Of a DNA stretch of 64,000 nt, positions 23,905 through 36,257 are shown in pieces. The DNA lies in contig JAEUWY010000002.1 of NCBI GenBank assembly GCA_022059125.1, positions 5,332,001 through 5,396,000 on the forward strand, given 5' to 3'. Made by a program: the position numbers and the translations under genes. The notes beneath the pieces were generated by a model. The model did no database searches. It was given only the letters and a program-made list of their open reading frames with translations, and was not told where the DNA came from. Numbering within the stretch: position 1 is the first letter of the stretch; every line of letters starts with the position of its first letter. Source of the DNA: Corynespora cassiicola. Taxonomy: Eukaryota; Ascomycota; Dothideomycetes; Pleosporales; Corynesporascaceae.

Positions 23905-24065
23905 TTTTCTTTTAGCTGTGCTGGGCTAGAACTAAACAGTAAATATAAATTAATAAAAAAAAACAGAAATAATACTAGTTAGGTATTTAATAAAACAGTA
24001 ACTAAAAATAATAAAAAATAATTAAGTAATTAATAAGTAAGTAAGTAATTTTTATTTTATAAGCT
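23905..24065. repeat. Dispersed repeat R, copy 2
   Basis: Longest and least mutated of three copies; see the copies at 23008 and 53190. Here the word TTAGCTGTGCTGGGCTAGAA keeps GGG where copy 1 has AGA and copy 3 has AAA. Confidence 0.7.
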
Positions 24066-25087
24066 TACTAGTCTATTAGTCTATAAATTTATAACTATAT
24101 AAATTATAAATTACAGATTACAGGTCGCAAAAATAACAGCTAAAAAAAAATACTATTTTAAAGCTCTAAAAATTTATTTAGAAATAACGTAAAAAAGTTA
24201 TAATTTATAGTTATTAAAATATTAAACGTAAAGTATAGTTATATAAAGTAAAATACTTTTAATAAGTTGCTGTAAGCTTCAAGTAAAAGCTTTAAATAAA
24301 AGCTCTAATAATATAAAAATTTAACTTTTATAAATACCTATCTAAATAAATATTATAAAAAAAAACTATTACTATTTTTTAAATTTTATTACACTTTATA
24401 TCTGTACGCGTAAGTTTTAAAGTCTATATTAAAATTATTTTATAAATTAATTATTATAGTTAGTTTATAAACTGTAAACTACAGACTAGCTTATTATTAG
24501 ATATAAACTTAAAGTAGAGTGTAAAGGTTATAATAATACAGATAGACAGATAAAAAGAACTAAATTATATATTATTATATAGAAAAAAAAATAAATTGCT
24601 GCTAAAACAGCTTACAGTAATTTAAAAATATATACTATTACACTTATAACTAAGCTAATCTAAAATACTCTATAATAAGCTATAATAGATTATAATAAAA
24701 CACAGCTTTATATTTATAAACTAGCTTATAGTTAACTATAAATTTTTAAAATTAGTAGTTATAATAAACTAATTAGCGTAGTAATATAGATTTTATTTTT
24801 ACATTTTTCTAAGCCGTAAATATTATTAGTATTACTAATATTATTAATATTACTAATATTATTATAATAATTTTTATTAATACGTGTATTTTTTTTATTA
24901 TAATAATTTTATAAAATTTTATATATAAAATTTTAAAAAATTTTTTTAGTAAATATAAAATTACGCACGCTAACTATTTTTATATACTTATTACTGAATT
25001 TAAATATATATTTTATATAGCGGGTAATATTTCTCTATTTTTTAGCTAAGTATTTTTTTAAAATAGAAAAAAATATCTAAGTACGCG

Positions 25088-25192
25088 ATAGTATTTATAG
25101 AAAATAATATTTATAAAAAGTAATATTTATAAAAAGTAATATTTATAAAAAGTAATATTTATAAAAAACAACGTTTATAAAAAACAACTTTT
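25088..25192. repeat. Short tandem array, ~16-bp unit
   Basis: About six imperfect head-to-tail copies of TAATATTTATAAAAAG; the last two have drifted to AACGTTTATAAAAAAC forms. Confidence 0.75.
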
Positions 25193-26363
25193 AATATTAA
25201 TAGTTTTTTTACTTACTTAATTAATCTACTTCTTTTCTAAGCTTTTACTATAATAAGCTATATTATACATAACTATACTATACGTAACTCTACTATAATA
25301 TTTATATAACTATAATAGCAGAAAACGTACGCGAAATAATTAAAATAGTAAAAAATAATAGTATTAAAAAATAAAATAGAAACAGAAACGTACGTGCGTA
25401 GATAGTAGTAATTATATAAACTATATAATATAAATATAAAAAAATAAAAACTAAAAATATATTTAAAAATTATATAGTTATAGTTGTAGTTGTCGTAAGT
25501 TAAAAATAAAAAAAATTATTAGAATAAGTATCTGTTATTATTAAAATAAAAGCGTAAATTATATATTAATATTATATTATATAATAAAATAATATTATAA
25601 AATATATAAAATTACGCGACAGGTAGTACGTACTAACTAAAATAAAATAGAAATAAAATAATATACTCGCTGCTTGTTAATAACAAAATAGTTATAAAGT
25701 ATATTATATATTATTTTATTTAGATAGTTTTACTAATATTTATTTTTTAGTTTTATTTATAGCCTGTAGTTAGCTCTAACATACACCTATTATAACTATT
25801 TCTAATTTTTTGAATAAATTTAGAAATAGTATTAATTATACTATAAATTAAACTAATAAAAAATATAAATTAATTAATAGCTTAAGTAAAGTAAATTAAA
25901 AAATCTAAGCTTTTTAAAAAAATATTATTAATAAAAATTTAATTAAAAGCTCTAAAAGAATAAATAAAAATTTTATTTAAAAGAAATTTTTATAGTATAA
26001 AAGTTAGTTCTAAAAAACTTTATTTAAATAAAAAAAAGCTATAATAAAATAAAAGTATGTAAATAAATAATTAAAAAATTTAAAAAATATAGATTTAAAT
26101 AAAATTATATTTTCTAATAAGTTAGTAATAAAAGAAAACCTAGGTTCTAGACAAGAATAAAGTAGAAAAAAAAATAGAAGTATAAAAGCTAAATTATAAA
26201 TAAATAAAACTAAAGAATTTAAAATTAATTTAAAATTAAATATATCTTTTCAACTTAATTACTTTTTTAATATAAAAAATACTAATTTAATTATAGCTTA
26301 AAATATTATTATATTAATATAAAAAGCTATTTAGAAAGAAAAAAAAATTAAAATTAGTATTTA

Positions 26364-28344
26364 CAGAGAGGTGATAATAAAAAAAACTATAAAAAATTAT
26401 ACTTTTTAAACTACTATAACTTTGTAATTAGAGCAGCTATTAAATAAAAAAAATTAATTTTAAAGAGATTTAAAAAGAAATCTTTAGTATTAGAAAAATA
26501 CTATAGTTTATATAATAATTATAGCTTTAAAATAAAAATAAAAATATAGTAAAAAAAATTACAAATTTAAAAACTAATTTATTTTTTATTTATAAAATTA
26601 TTAAAACTTTTTATTTTACGCTAACTAAATTAGATTTAATATATATTACGTTAGTAAAAAACTAAAGCTAAAGTTATAATTAAAAAATAAAAAAATGAAT
26701 TGTAAAAAATAAAGTTTTACTTATATAAACACTAATTATATAATAATAAACTAGTTTAATTAATATATTAAAAAAATAATTTAGAAATAGAAATTTAAAT
26801 TTTTTTTTTAAATAAAAACAAAATAGAATTTTAATTTTTAGATTATAAAAAAAAGTTAATTTTTTATAAAAAGCTTATATATCTATTATAACTATTTCTA
26901 ATATATTAAATAAAAATAAAATAAGTATTAAAGATACTATAAGAAGAATAAATAAAAAAATAAATTATTTAATAGCTTAAAAAGAGATAAAAATTAGAAT
27001 AAAATTAAGCTATTTAAAAGAAATAAAAAAAATTACTAATAGAGATTTAATTAAAAGCTCTAAAAAAAGAAATTAAAATTTTTTATTAGAAAATAATATA
27101 AAAATATTTAAAAAAAAGAAAATTATAGTATAAATATTAGTATTAAAAAGCCTTATTTAAATAAATAAAAAAAAGTTAAAATAAAGTTAGAATATGCAAA
27201 AAAAAAAATTTTAAAATACAAAAAATATAAATTTGAATAAAATTATATTTTTTAATAAGTTAGTAATAGAAAAAAAACTAGATTCTAAACAGAAATATAT
27301 ATAAAAAAAAAGTAGAAGCTAAATTAGCTTTTATAAAATTAAATTATAAGTAAAAAAAAAATTAATACTAATTAAATTATAGCTTAAGATATTATTATAT
27401 TAGTATAAAAAGCTATTTAGATAGAAGAAAAATTAGAATTAGCATTTATTAAAATATCTAATTTTAAAAAAAAACTTTAATAATACAGTTTATATATAAA
27501 AAGTATTAAAATTTGTTATTAAAAAATAAATAAAACCCGGTTAGTTTATATACTTTTTTTTAACTTTCTAAATTAAATTTAATATTTAATTAAATATATT
27601 AAATTAATTAGTTTATAGACTAGAACTTTTAATAGAATAATTTAAAAACTTATACAGCTAAACTAGTTTTAAACTAGTTTAAAAAAATTAAATTATTTAA
27701 ATATCTAGCTTATAGCCTAAACTTAGCACCTATAAAAAACGTTTAAACTATATTAAAAAAAAATTTTAAAAAATATAAATTCTAATTTATTAGATAAAAA
27801 TAATAATAATAAAAATGATACTTTATTTATAAACGCTATAAATAAATAATAAAATTTAATTTTATAAAAAATAATAAATAATTATATATTATTTTTACTT
27901 AGACTTTAGAAAGTAGTTATTAAAGCTAACAGATATTATACAAAATATTAATAATTTAATTAATTATTAATTTATTTATAAATTTTAATTTTTTAAATTA
28001 TTTTTTCTACTATTAATTTTTTTTTAAAAAAATAAAAAAGTATTAAAAGAAATTTTATTAGAAGTTAAAATTATAGAGAAAATTATAATAAATAAATAAA
28101 AAATAAAAACTTTACGCTAAAAAAAATTAATTAGTTTTTAAATTTGTAATTTTTTATTATATCTCAATTTTAAATTTTAAAGCTATTAATATTATATAAG
28201 TTATAACTTTTTTTTTATACTAAAAAGTTCTCTGTAAATTTCTGTAAAATCAATTTTTTTTTTTTTAATAGTTGCTTTAATTACAGAGTTATAGTAGTTT
28301 AAAAAGTATACCTTTTTTAGTTTTTTTTTAATATCACCTCTCTG
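26364..28344 (+). mobile_element. RIP-degraded Tc1/mariner element, full length
   Basis: A 1981-bp copy with inverted repeats of about 115 bp: left starts CAGAGAGGTGATAATAA, right ends TATCACCTCTCTG, and TA flanks both sides. The transposase signature at about 27700-27770 reads AYSLNLAPIKNV, stop, TILKKNFKK. That is a more heavily mutated form of the copy at 1-895. Many stops on the plus strand; not functional. Confidence 0.85.
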
Positions 28345-28542
28345 TATTAAAACTTATTATTCAAAAATAAATAAAACTTAATTAGTTGATATACTTTTTT
28401 TACTTTTTATATTAAATTAAATATTTAAATAGATTACTTTATTCAAGTTTAAATTATAAATTAATTAAAAATTTAATTTATTTTTTATAAAAACTTTAAA
28501 AAAAAGTTAAATTTAATATAAAAATAATAATTTATTATTTAT

Positions 28543-28885
<343 letters not shown>

Positions 28886-29442
28886 GATAAAAAGTTATGT
28901 ATATAGTATATAAGTTTATAATAAAAAAATAAATTAGTACTTAATTTTTTATTTTTTTAAAAGTGTATTTTTACTTTATATTCTAAAACTATAAATATTT
29001 TATTAACTATTAATTTTTTTTACTTTAAAAAACAGCTTACTAATTTTTTAAAAATTAATTTATTTCTTTTAATAGCTAGTTTAGTTAAAAAGTTATTGAA
29101 GTTTAAAAACTGCTATTTTTTTTAAGTAAGTTTTTTTTGTGTTACTCTACTGTACAATAACAGGCTAAAAGAGGTTTTTTTATGTACTGATTTTTTTATT
29201 TTGTTAAACGATGTAATTATGAACTGTGTATTTAGCTTTGATATTCAAGTGATGCTAGGAGAGGATTCTATATTATGTGGTTTAAGTATAAACAGGTTAG
29301 ATGGGTTGAGCATCTATGAATAGAAAAAAAAACTTATCAAACAATCAAATATTCAACATAGGAAACAGTGAAAAGAGCGACAGTACGCCGGGTCCATATA
29401 ACCCAACATCCTCATGCAGTACATGCACTATTGCCTTGTCTT

Positions 29443-30519
29443 CTAAGACAGGTAGGTCTCATCAACCCAAAACTCCTTCTCGAACTTATTGCCCAGAATT
29501 TCAGCGGCTTTGATGGGGTTCTTCAACTGGGTGCTAAAATTTGCTCTATTCGCGATGACTGCACCAGGCCCATGGTTCTTAAATTCTCCGTAGGAAATAT
29601 TCTCGAGATTTTGTTCTTCATCCCACGCGGCCCATCCCTCCGGTCGGACAACGTCTCCAAGGTAGCTCCTTTGGAATACGACACGGCTAAAGTCCCTCCA
29701 TGGGCGACCCAAGTAGGCCGTGTTCGGTTCCCCGCCGGTGACATTGACTTTATTGAAGACGTAGAAGCTGGTGTTGTTCGCTGCTTCACGGCCATTGGCT
29801 GTGATCCAACCTTCTCCTATGACCTCGATATCAATCTTGTCGAACCAGGCAGAGGCACGTAAACCAAAGATGAAGTCTACAGCACCGTTAACGTAAGACT
29901 TTGCATAGATTTGACGTCCTTCATTGGCGTAGATTGTGTCTTGGTAACCAGTAAAGCGACAACCGTAAAAGCCCTGGTTGGTCTTTTGTGCACTTAGAGC
30001 GAGAGCCTGTCCCTTAGACTCTGCCTGACCGAAAGTATTGGCAATATCCAGGTTGTAGAACTTGACGTTAGATGTCCAAAGGCGGACGGTGGAGGTTTGA
30101 TCGTTGTTCGTGAGGTTGGGATTCTGGCGTGAGAGGTTGTATGAGATAATGACTTCATTGTCTTCGTATGAACGAGCGTCCTGAGTGTAGCCTTGGATAG
30201 TGAGAGGACCCAGTAGGGATTTAATGTGGACCTGCTCCACATATTTTCCAGGAAAGATGAAGATTGTTTGAGGATTCGTATTATTGTGCAAGTTCAATAC
30301 CGCAGAGCTGATGTTTGCGAAGCTACCCGGATATTTCTCGGAAGCATCTACGACTAGAGAACCTGTACTGGGGATCGTCCGCGCATGCTTGCTGCTCTTG
30401 CCAATCTCCACGGTTAAAGAAGCTCTGCTAGCATGCTTGCTGTTTCCGGCGAGTGCTACGCAAACGATGCAAGCAAAGAATAAAAAGCGAAAGAAACCAG
30501 TCATCGCGAAGAAAAACAT
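29443..30519 (-). CDS. Secreted pectin methylesterase (CE8)
   Basis: A single-exon 358-residue enzyme that removes methyl esters from homogalacturonan outside the cell. A hydrophobic signal segment (GFFRFLFFACIVCVALAG) follows ATGs at 30519 and 30504; either could be used. The right-handed beta-helix family motifs are present in order: GQALALSAQ, YGCRFTGYQDTIYA (catalytic Asp in QDT), VDFIFG (second catalytic Asp) and LGRPWRDFSRVVF (substrate-binding Arg/Trp). Length matches fungal CE8 enzymes and the C-terminus is complete. It lies about 290 bp from the RIP-affected AT block but shows no break. Demethylated pectin is then open to pectate lyases and polygalacturonases. Confidence 0.95.
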   Translation of the reverse strand: MFFFAMTGFFRFLFFACIVCVALAGNSKHASRASLTVEIGKSSKHARTIPSTGSLVVDASEKYPGSFANISSAVLNLHNNTNPQTIFIFPGKYVEQVHIKSLLGPLTIQGYTQDARSYEDNEVIISYNLSRQNPNLTNNDQTSTVRLWTSNVKFYNLDIANTFGQAESKGQALALSAQKTNQGFYGCRFTGYQDTIYANEGRQIYAKSYVNGAVDFIFGLRASAWFDKIDIEVIGEGWITANGREAANNTSFYVFNKVNVTGGEPNTAYLGRPWRDFSRVVFQRSYLGDVVRPEGWAAWDEEQNLENISYGEFKNHGPGAVIANRANFSTQLKNPIKAAEILGNKFEKEFWVDETYLS

Positions 30520-30744
30520 TGCTGGGGTCTACACAGTGGAACATGTCTCGTACTTAACATGTTACTACGGCGGAGACTCCTCATTTCCGAGAACGGCCCG
30601 TCCACAAGACCTAGAGATATTCCGTATCTTGGCTGTTTTTAGCTGCAAAGGACGCATCATGTGTGCGGAGAACACGATGATATGGCCTCGCATCGTGAAG
30701 TATTGCATAGCGATGAGTGAATGGTGGGTATTAGGTGTGTGGTG

Positions 30745-31140
30745 ATTGGTGGCGAAATTATCCGCCAATCGTTATTTTACCCCAGACTTCTCAAGTAAAT
30801 CTGGGGAACCAACCACGGAAATCCGGCTATATCGTACCGTAAGTAAGAATGCCTCGGCAAGTACGTGTCATGGTTATCCAAGTATATTCAGGGTGGGTCT
30901 TGGTCCTTTTTGCAGATTGTTCGGCTCTTCCCTCTTGGAATTGGTTCATGGAGCCTGGGCAACGTCGGATTTTTCGGCCAAATCTAGTTCAAATACATAG
31001 TTCAACTGGCAAAAAAATATGTTCAGCACATCAGTTTTTGATTACAACGATTATCTAGTATTAATTTCTGTGCTTTACGGATACATGCAATCCTTCACAC
31101 ACACATTTTCTAAGCAAATAATTACCAGCGCAGCCCGCCA
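30745..31140. other. Intergenic region
   Basis: Between the pectinesterase start and the 3' end of the proline-rich secreted gene. Short ORFs only; nothing recognised. Confidence 0.5.
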
Positions 31141-31796
31141 TCAATTACCAATTCCAAAGGGATTGAAGGGATTTTTCGGTGGGGGCTGCCCAGAGCCACC
31201 ACCTGGGTTGAATGGATTAGTCGGTGGGGGTTGACCAGATGGCCCGAATTGGTTCGGTGGTGGCCCCCCTGCCGCAACCCTGCAACCAAATGTGTTTGCC
31301 ACGGCTCCCTTGGTAATGTCGAGTGCTCTGAAGTAATCTGCTTCTCCCCGAGCACCTGCAGCCCATGTACTGTCAATCTGGTTCGGATCACCCTGGAATC
31401 CGCAGTTGACTTCGCCAGCGCCGTTCGCAAAAGCAACTAATGTTCTCTCAGCAACCGCACGGCATTGATAGACGGGTATCAATGGACAGAAAAAGAAAAC
31501 TGAAAGAAAATGCTGTTACTGGAGAACATACCTTGGGTGAATGTGTCGCAAAAAGCCTGGTTTAATCTTTGAGGGTTAGAGTTGACTTGAGTGAGTTCGC
31601 GTTGAAAGGTGCCCTGATTCAAATTGTCGATGTTGAAAGCATCCACCGTGCAGAGTTGGCGCTCCTCGAGCGAGGTGGGTTCAGACTCTACGTTCGATTC
31701 GATTTCGGGTTTAGTGTCTTTATGATCGTATAGAGGAACAGCGCTACTGAGAAGAGCGTGGCCAAGGAGTACAACAAGAGCGACGATGGGCTTCAT
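31141..31796 (-). CDS. Small secreted protein with Pro/Gly/Asn-rich C-terminus
   Basis: A signal peptide (MKPIVALVVLLGHALLSSAVP) is followed by an acidic propeptide ending in LEERQLC, where the Glu-Arg pair could be a processing site. A domain with few cysteines (RQLCTV, NQAFCDTF, VYQCRAV, VNCGFQG, TFGCRV) comes next. The tail has three PPP-x-NxF repeats: PPPNQFGPSG, PPPTNPFNPG and PPPKNPFNPF. Joining exon 1 (31532-31796) to exon 2 (31141-31499) gives 207 residues in phase. The intron would then be only 32 nt (GTATGT...TTTCAG), shorter than any other here, so the junction may be wrong or a small deletion may have occurred. I do not recognise the family. It is downstream of the pectinesterase gene in the same orientation. 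Confidence 0.65.
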
Positions 31797-31881
31797 GGTT
31801 TAGGCTGGCGGAATGTTTGTTCGAAATGGTTTGATGGATAGATGATGAGCATAACGACTAGACAGTACAGAAACGAGTACA

Positions 31882-31889
31882 TTTATATA
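31882..31889 (-). promoter_or_regulatory. TATA-like element of the Pro-rich secreted gene
   Basis: TATATAAA on the minus strand, about 86-93 nt before the ATG at 31796. Confidence 0.45.
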
Positions 31890-31896
31890 CTCCAGC

Positions 31897-33767
31897 ATCT
31901 CACCGGGCTGTTTGTTCCCGCGTTTCAGTAATACCCTCAAACTGTTGGGTAGGTGTGTGCCCAAGCAAGGCTGTATCTATCGTCATATCTATCAATGCAC
32001 CCGACTTACAGGTACACTAAAACTAAGATTTTGATATTGAGCCCAAAGTCCTATCACAGCCAGATGAAAACATCGTGCATTGGGCGCCCTGTCTTCCCAA
32101 AAGTTGGGAATGGGATCTACTATCTATCTTGTTTGCTCTAGATTTGCCTTGCGCCCTACAACTCATAGCAAACCTTGAGAGAATGCAGGTCAAACTTTCG
32201 TCGAAATCCAAAGTGCTGTGTTCTAAAACCACGCTAGCGGTAGGACGGGTAGCTCGACAGGATAGGCTCAGCCTCGGGGCTTTGCTCCAACTATCTCATG
32301 CAATCTAATCAATGGCTAGGCTATTTCTTTTGATTCTGGTTGAAATAATTGTTTTTTTATGCACTTTATCTCACTGCTACGTAAAGCTGCGGTAAGCCAT
32401 CCATCAGGTCCCATTGTGCTGGTTAGATTCATAACCGTTATCAGATCCCCTTTCAGAGTGAAGCTGCCAGACCTCGTGGGCACACCATGAACTTTTCATA
32501 CCTAATCAGCTAGTGTGTCTATGTTTTACCGATAGCTTCATTCATGAAACCTTGTCTACAAATACGCGGGTGTCAGAAGTGTAGCGACCGAAGGTATAAC
32601 CAGCCAAGAGCTCCGAAAAGCGCCGATAGATTGAAGTGCTTGCATTCAAGACGAACTTTGAGCTTGACGGCCATCTCTAGATCCTAGGTTGAGTTCTGTA
32701 GGGTCAATTTGCATATTTCCAGAACACATAGCTTGGAGTCAATGTTACCCTGGTCAAAGTCTGATGTCCGTCGGGCTTCAAAAGTTTCTGCGAGGAATTC
32801 TCACACCTGGAATAAATGATCTTGAGGATATCACGTCACTCACAAAGGAGCCCCGCGTGAACCAGTGGGGATGGGAAAAAGGCGCAGAGAACACCATAAT
32901 CCCTGATGATGCATGGCCGTTCAATGAAACCAATTGGTCTTGGCATCTAATTGAACGGAGTATTGCAAAACACACTCGGCAGCATCCCTGGTACCCCAAA
33001 GTAGCAATGTCATGTTTCGCATTTCCATTTTGAGAAAAGCGCCTGTGACTACCACGCAAATTACACCGTTTGCCCCCGGCGTGTCTGATAGGCTCCCCAA
33101 TACGCACGCCAAGCATGCAAATACCATGGCTCTCGAAAATTGACCTTCGAGTCATGCCGGACCCGCGTGGCGGGCATCGCCTGAGCCGACCTCGCTGTCT
33201 CAGATACTGGGAAAATTCATAGCGGGGCTGAACATGACACGCGTGGGCGAAGAGACCAGTTCCTTTCACGCATGAAGTTTGCGACAATAGTGTCCTTGAG
33301 GTCTGGCGGTTGTTCGTAATACCTCCATGTGCCTAGGACAGGTTTACCACGGAAGTACTATCAGCACTTTTATGAGAAGAAATCATGATCGAAGATGACG
33401 TCGCCAGCTTGACTCATTTCCCGCTGGAGGTTTGAACAGAACTACTTCAATGGTTTTGCCCGACAGTTTGCACAGTAGCCCACAGGACAGGTCCCAGTCC
33501 CCCGCGCCCACCCCATACTTTGAGACACTCAAATCATGACGTCTCATGTCTTCTCATCCGCGAGAAGAGAAAGGAGATCGCCACCATCACGAGCGTCGGT
33601 CCCATTCCGGAGTCTCGAAACTCGGCCCGATTTCTCATACTTCAGTGATCAGCACCTCTAAGGATAATAAACTCATCTGATCCGCCTTTAGCGAGATGTA
33701 TACATGTCAAGTTACATGCGTGTAGGTCGGAGACCAATGACGTCGTGTGTGTGCTCAGTCCAGATAT
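31897..33767. other. 1.9-kb intergenic region
   Basis: GC-balanced but without a credible gene. The longest ORFs (32689-33033 plus, 32778-33287 minus) overlap each other on opposite strands, lack domains and have no splice partners I can see. No RNA or repeat recognised. Confidence 0.5.
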
Positions 33768-34978
33768 CTAGAAGCATGCATTGTAGGATGCAGGAGCATT
33801 CATAAATGAACCAGGGTCATTGTTTGCATAGTCGCGGGTTTCCTTGTATATCTGGTGTTCTCTACAATGAAAGATCTCGATGCATCTGCAATTGTCAGTG
33901 CCCTCTTTGATATTAAGTAGAATGTGGGTACTTCTAAGCTCCGGATTCAGCAATGTAAACAGGACCACTCCAGCACACTGCTTGAGTGTGACCAACTTCT
34001 GTGGAGGCAGCGGTTTTCCTAGCGATAAGTCAATCGGTTATCCAGTTGGGGCCGATCAAAAGGAACAATTGCCATCATTTCGTTCAATGGCAAGCGCATA
34101 CTCTTGGCCAAAATAATCCTGGTCAATAACAGAGTTTGTAAGCAGTTGACTCTCAAGTGTTATTTCACAAAAATATTAGTCGCTGTCAATCCGCATGTGG
34201 GCACGTGGAACATACCGCCGGGATGGGCAATGAGAACTGCGATGCCGCGGTCTTTCAAACGGCGAGTCAACGCGCGCGTGCCCAATAGCTGGGCCGACTT
34301 GGCCTGACTGTAAGCTTTCCATCCGTTACACGAGGCTCCTTCCTGCCAAAATGAGTCAGTAGCGTTACAATAAGTCGGACAAGAGTAAAGTCATACAGAG
34401 TAGTTGATGTCGTCAAATTGGATGTCAGCCATCTGGTAGCCAAGGCTTCCAACATTGAGAATCATGCTGCCTTGAGTGATGACTTTCTGTTGAGTGAGCA
34501 AATTCGTGAGTCGGAAGTGACCCAAGTAATGGATTCAAATTGGCTTTTGACCCCCTCCACTGAAGTTATGGATTGCCTTGTAGCCATGACGCCTGTGTTG
34601 TTGAAAAGGTAGTCAAGATGTTCTGTAATAGGCTTTACGGGCTCGACTGCCTTACGCACTGACGCATTGCTGAGAAGATCTAGGGCCACGAACTCTACCT
34701 GAACCGAAGGATTGGCCTGCTGAATCTCCTCGACAACGGGATTGACTCTGTTTTTACTTCGGCCAGCAAGAATAAGCAGCTTTGCAGAAGCTGAAGCGAG
34801 AAAAATAACCACTTTTGCCCCAATTCCCTTCTTGCTCGATCCCGTGATGAGAACTGAATCTGTCAGGCCTGCATCTCTGAATATGGTGAGGTAAGAATTT
34901 ACACGTTTTCCCCGAAGCATGGGATCCGAATTGCTTGAGTACATCATCGTCGTTTGTTTTGATATAAAATGTAGCCAT
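33768..34978 (-). pseudogene. Decayed short-chain dehydrogenase/reductase
   Basis: The start MATFYIKTNDDDVLKQFGSH and a 49-nt intron (34854-34902) rebuild GKTFLITGSSKKGIGAK, the nucleotide-binding TGxxxGIG motif. LLILAGRS, VEFVALDLLSNASVRKA and LDYLFNNTGVMATR (NNAG-type motif) follow. At about 34535 one base is missing: the frame must shift to read LGHFRLTNLLTQ and NVGSLGYQMADIQFDDINYS. A further exon gives GWKAYSQAKSAQLLGTRAL, containing the YxxxK active site, and AVLIAHPGG. The distal third (to 33768) is recognisable only in pieces (LVTLKQCAGVVLFTLLNPEL) with stops between. The family is the WW-domain-oxidoreductase-like SDRs common in fungi. One frameshift plus the ragged 3' end argue for a pseudogene. 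Confidence 0.72.
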
Positions 34979-36257
34979 TCTTACGAGTCATTCCTTGGTT
35001 GAAGAATTGTCTCAATATAGGTAGTCTAGACTTGATCAAACAGTAGTTTAAGGTGTTGAGATGGTGTTTTACGGTTTATGACTTAGAATATAAAAGTGTC
35101 GGGATAATCAAAAGGCTATGAAATAACCTTTCTAGTGAAAAATGATCGTCAATAAAGGTAGTTGCTGGCAAAATAAGACACTTTGGTTTCTCGGTTTGAA
35201 AGATCTCAACAGATGGAATAAATGTGATTTTTTTCGCCGTATTTCAGGCAAATGCTGCATTATATCCATGGGAGCCTGGTGTCGGTTGTCTTGCGTATTG
35301 TTCAAAAGCGCTCCAATAGGGGTTCACCGAATTAGTGTTCTAATGCCAACTAACAACTGTGCCTCATGTGTGATCCTTAAAGCGGGTGACATGCACCACG
35401 CCACATTATACGACCAATGGCTTGACCTTCTCACGGGAATTTCCGAACGTGCTGACCTCTAAATTATGCTAATCAATGTAAACGATAAGGAAATGCTGCA
35501 AGCTAAACAGGTTAGGCAAATGGTATACATGATCCCCTAAACGAGCTGAGTTGTCGAGGGATTTCTTGTGTGAGCCACCCACAACATGCCTAAGGGCAAC
35601 TTCCTGCTCACTAGACTAAGATTTTTACTCGGCAGCCAGCATTCTTGAAACCTATTATTGAAAGGGTGCTGCTCAAATTGCCGCCTGAGGTGGTAAATGA
35701 TTGTCTGACAATCGACGATGACCAGACATTTATATTAGATCAATAAATACTGATGTCTAATGTCTTTAGAAGCTTGATAATAAAGCACCTAAAGATAACC
35801 CCTATCATCTTTTAATGAAATTGCCTGCCAAGAAGATTGGTTCGAGTTTGCGTGTCTTGATTAAGACATATCATCTTCTTGGTCTAGCTTTAGCTAATAC
35901 CTTAGCTAATAGTTAAAGGTGCCACGTTAGTCGCATGTGTTGAAGTGTTATCTTTAAATTAAAAGTCCACTTCATGCTTATGCAAGTTTCGAATATGTGC
36001 GTCCCTTTGGGGTTAACCAAATGTTGAGGGGTAAGAAGAGCTGTGGGGTATGATGACAAGATTGAACAGGGCAGAAACACGCGGGGAAAATCACAACGAG
36101 TAGGGAAAGAAGGGGATTACTTACTTGCGTCAGAACCTGTACTGGTTTCATGTCTGGCTTATCTTGTACTGGCTTACCATACCTCCAAGAGTCTGAATTT
36201 ACAAGATGAAGTCAAGCTCCACCATATGATCCCAGCTCTTTCAATCTACCTTGTAAT
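34979..36257. other. 1.3-kb intergenic region
   Basis: A 106-codon plus-strand ORF (35142-35462) and a 75-codon one (36043-36270) have no recognisable features. The stretch 35680-35960 is AT-leaning. No gene called. Confidence 0.5.

Noticed and set aside
32689..33287. Opposite-strand ORFs of 114 and 169 codons
   Set aside because: They overlap each other and neither looks like a protein family.
35142..35462. 106-codon ORF with five cysteines
   Set aside because: No signal peptide, and the composition looks like chance translation of intergenic DNA.
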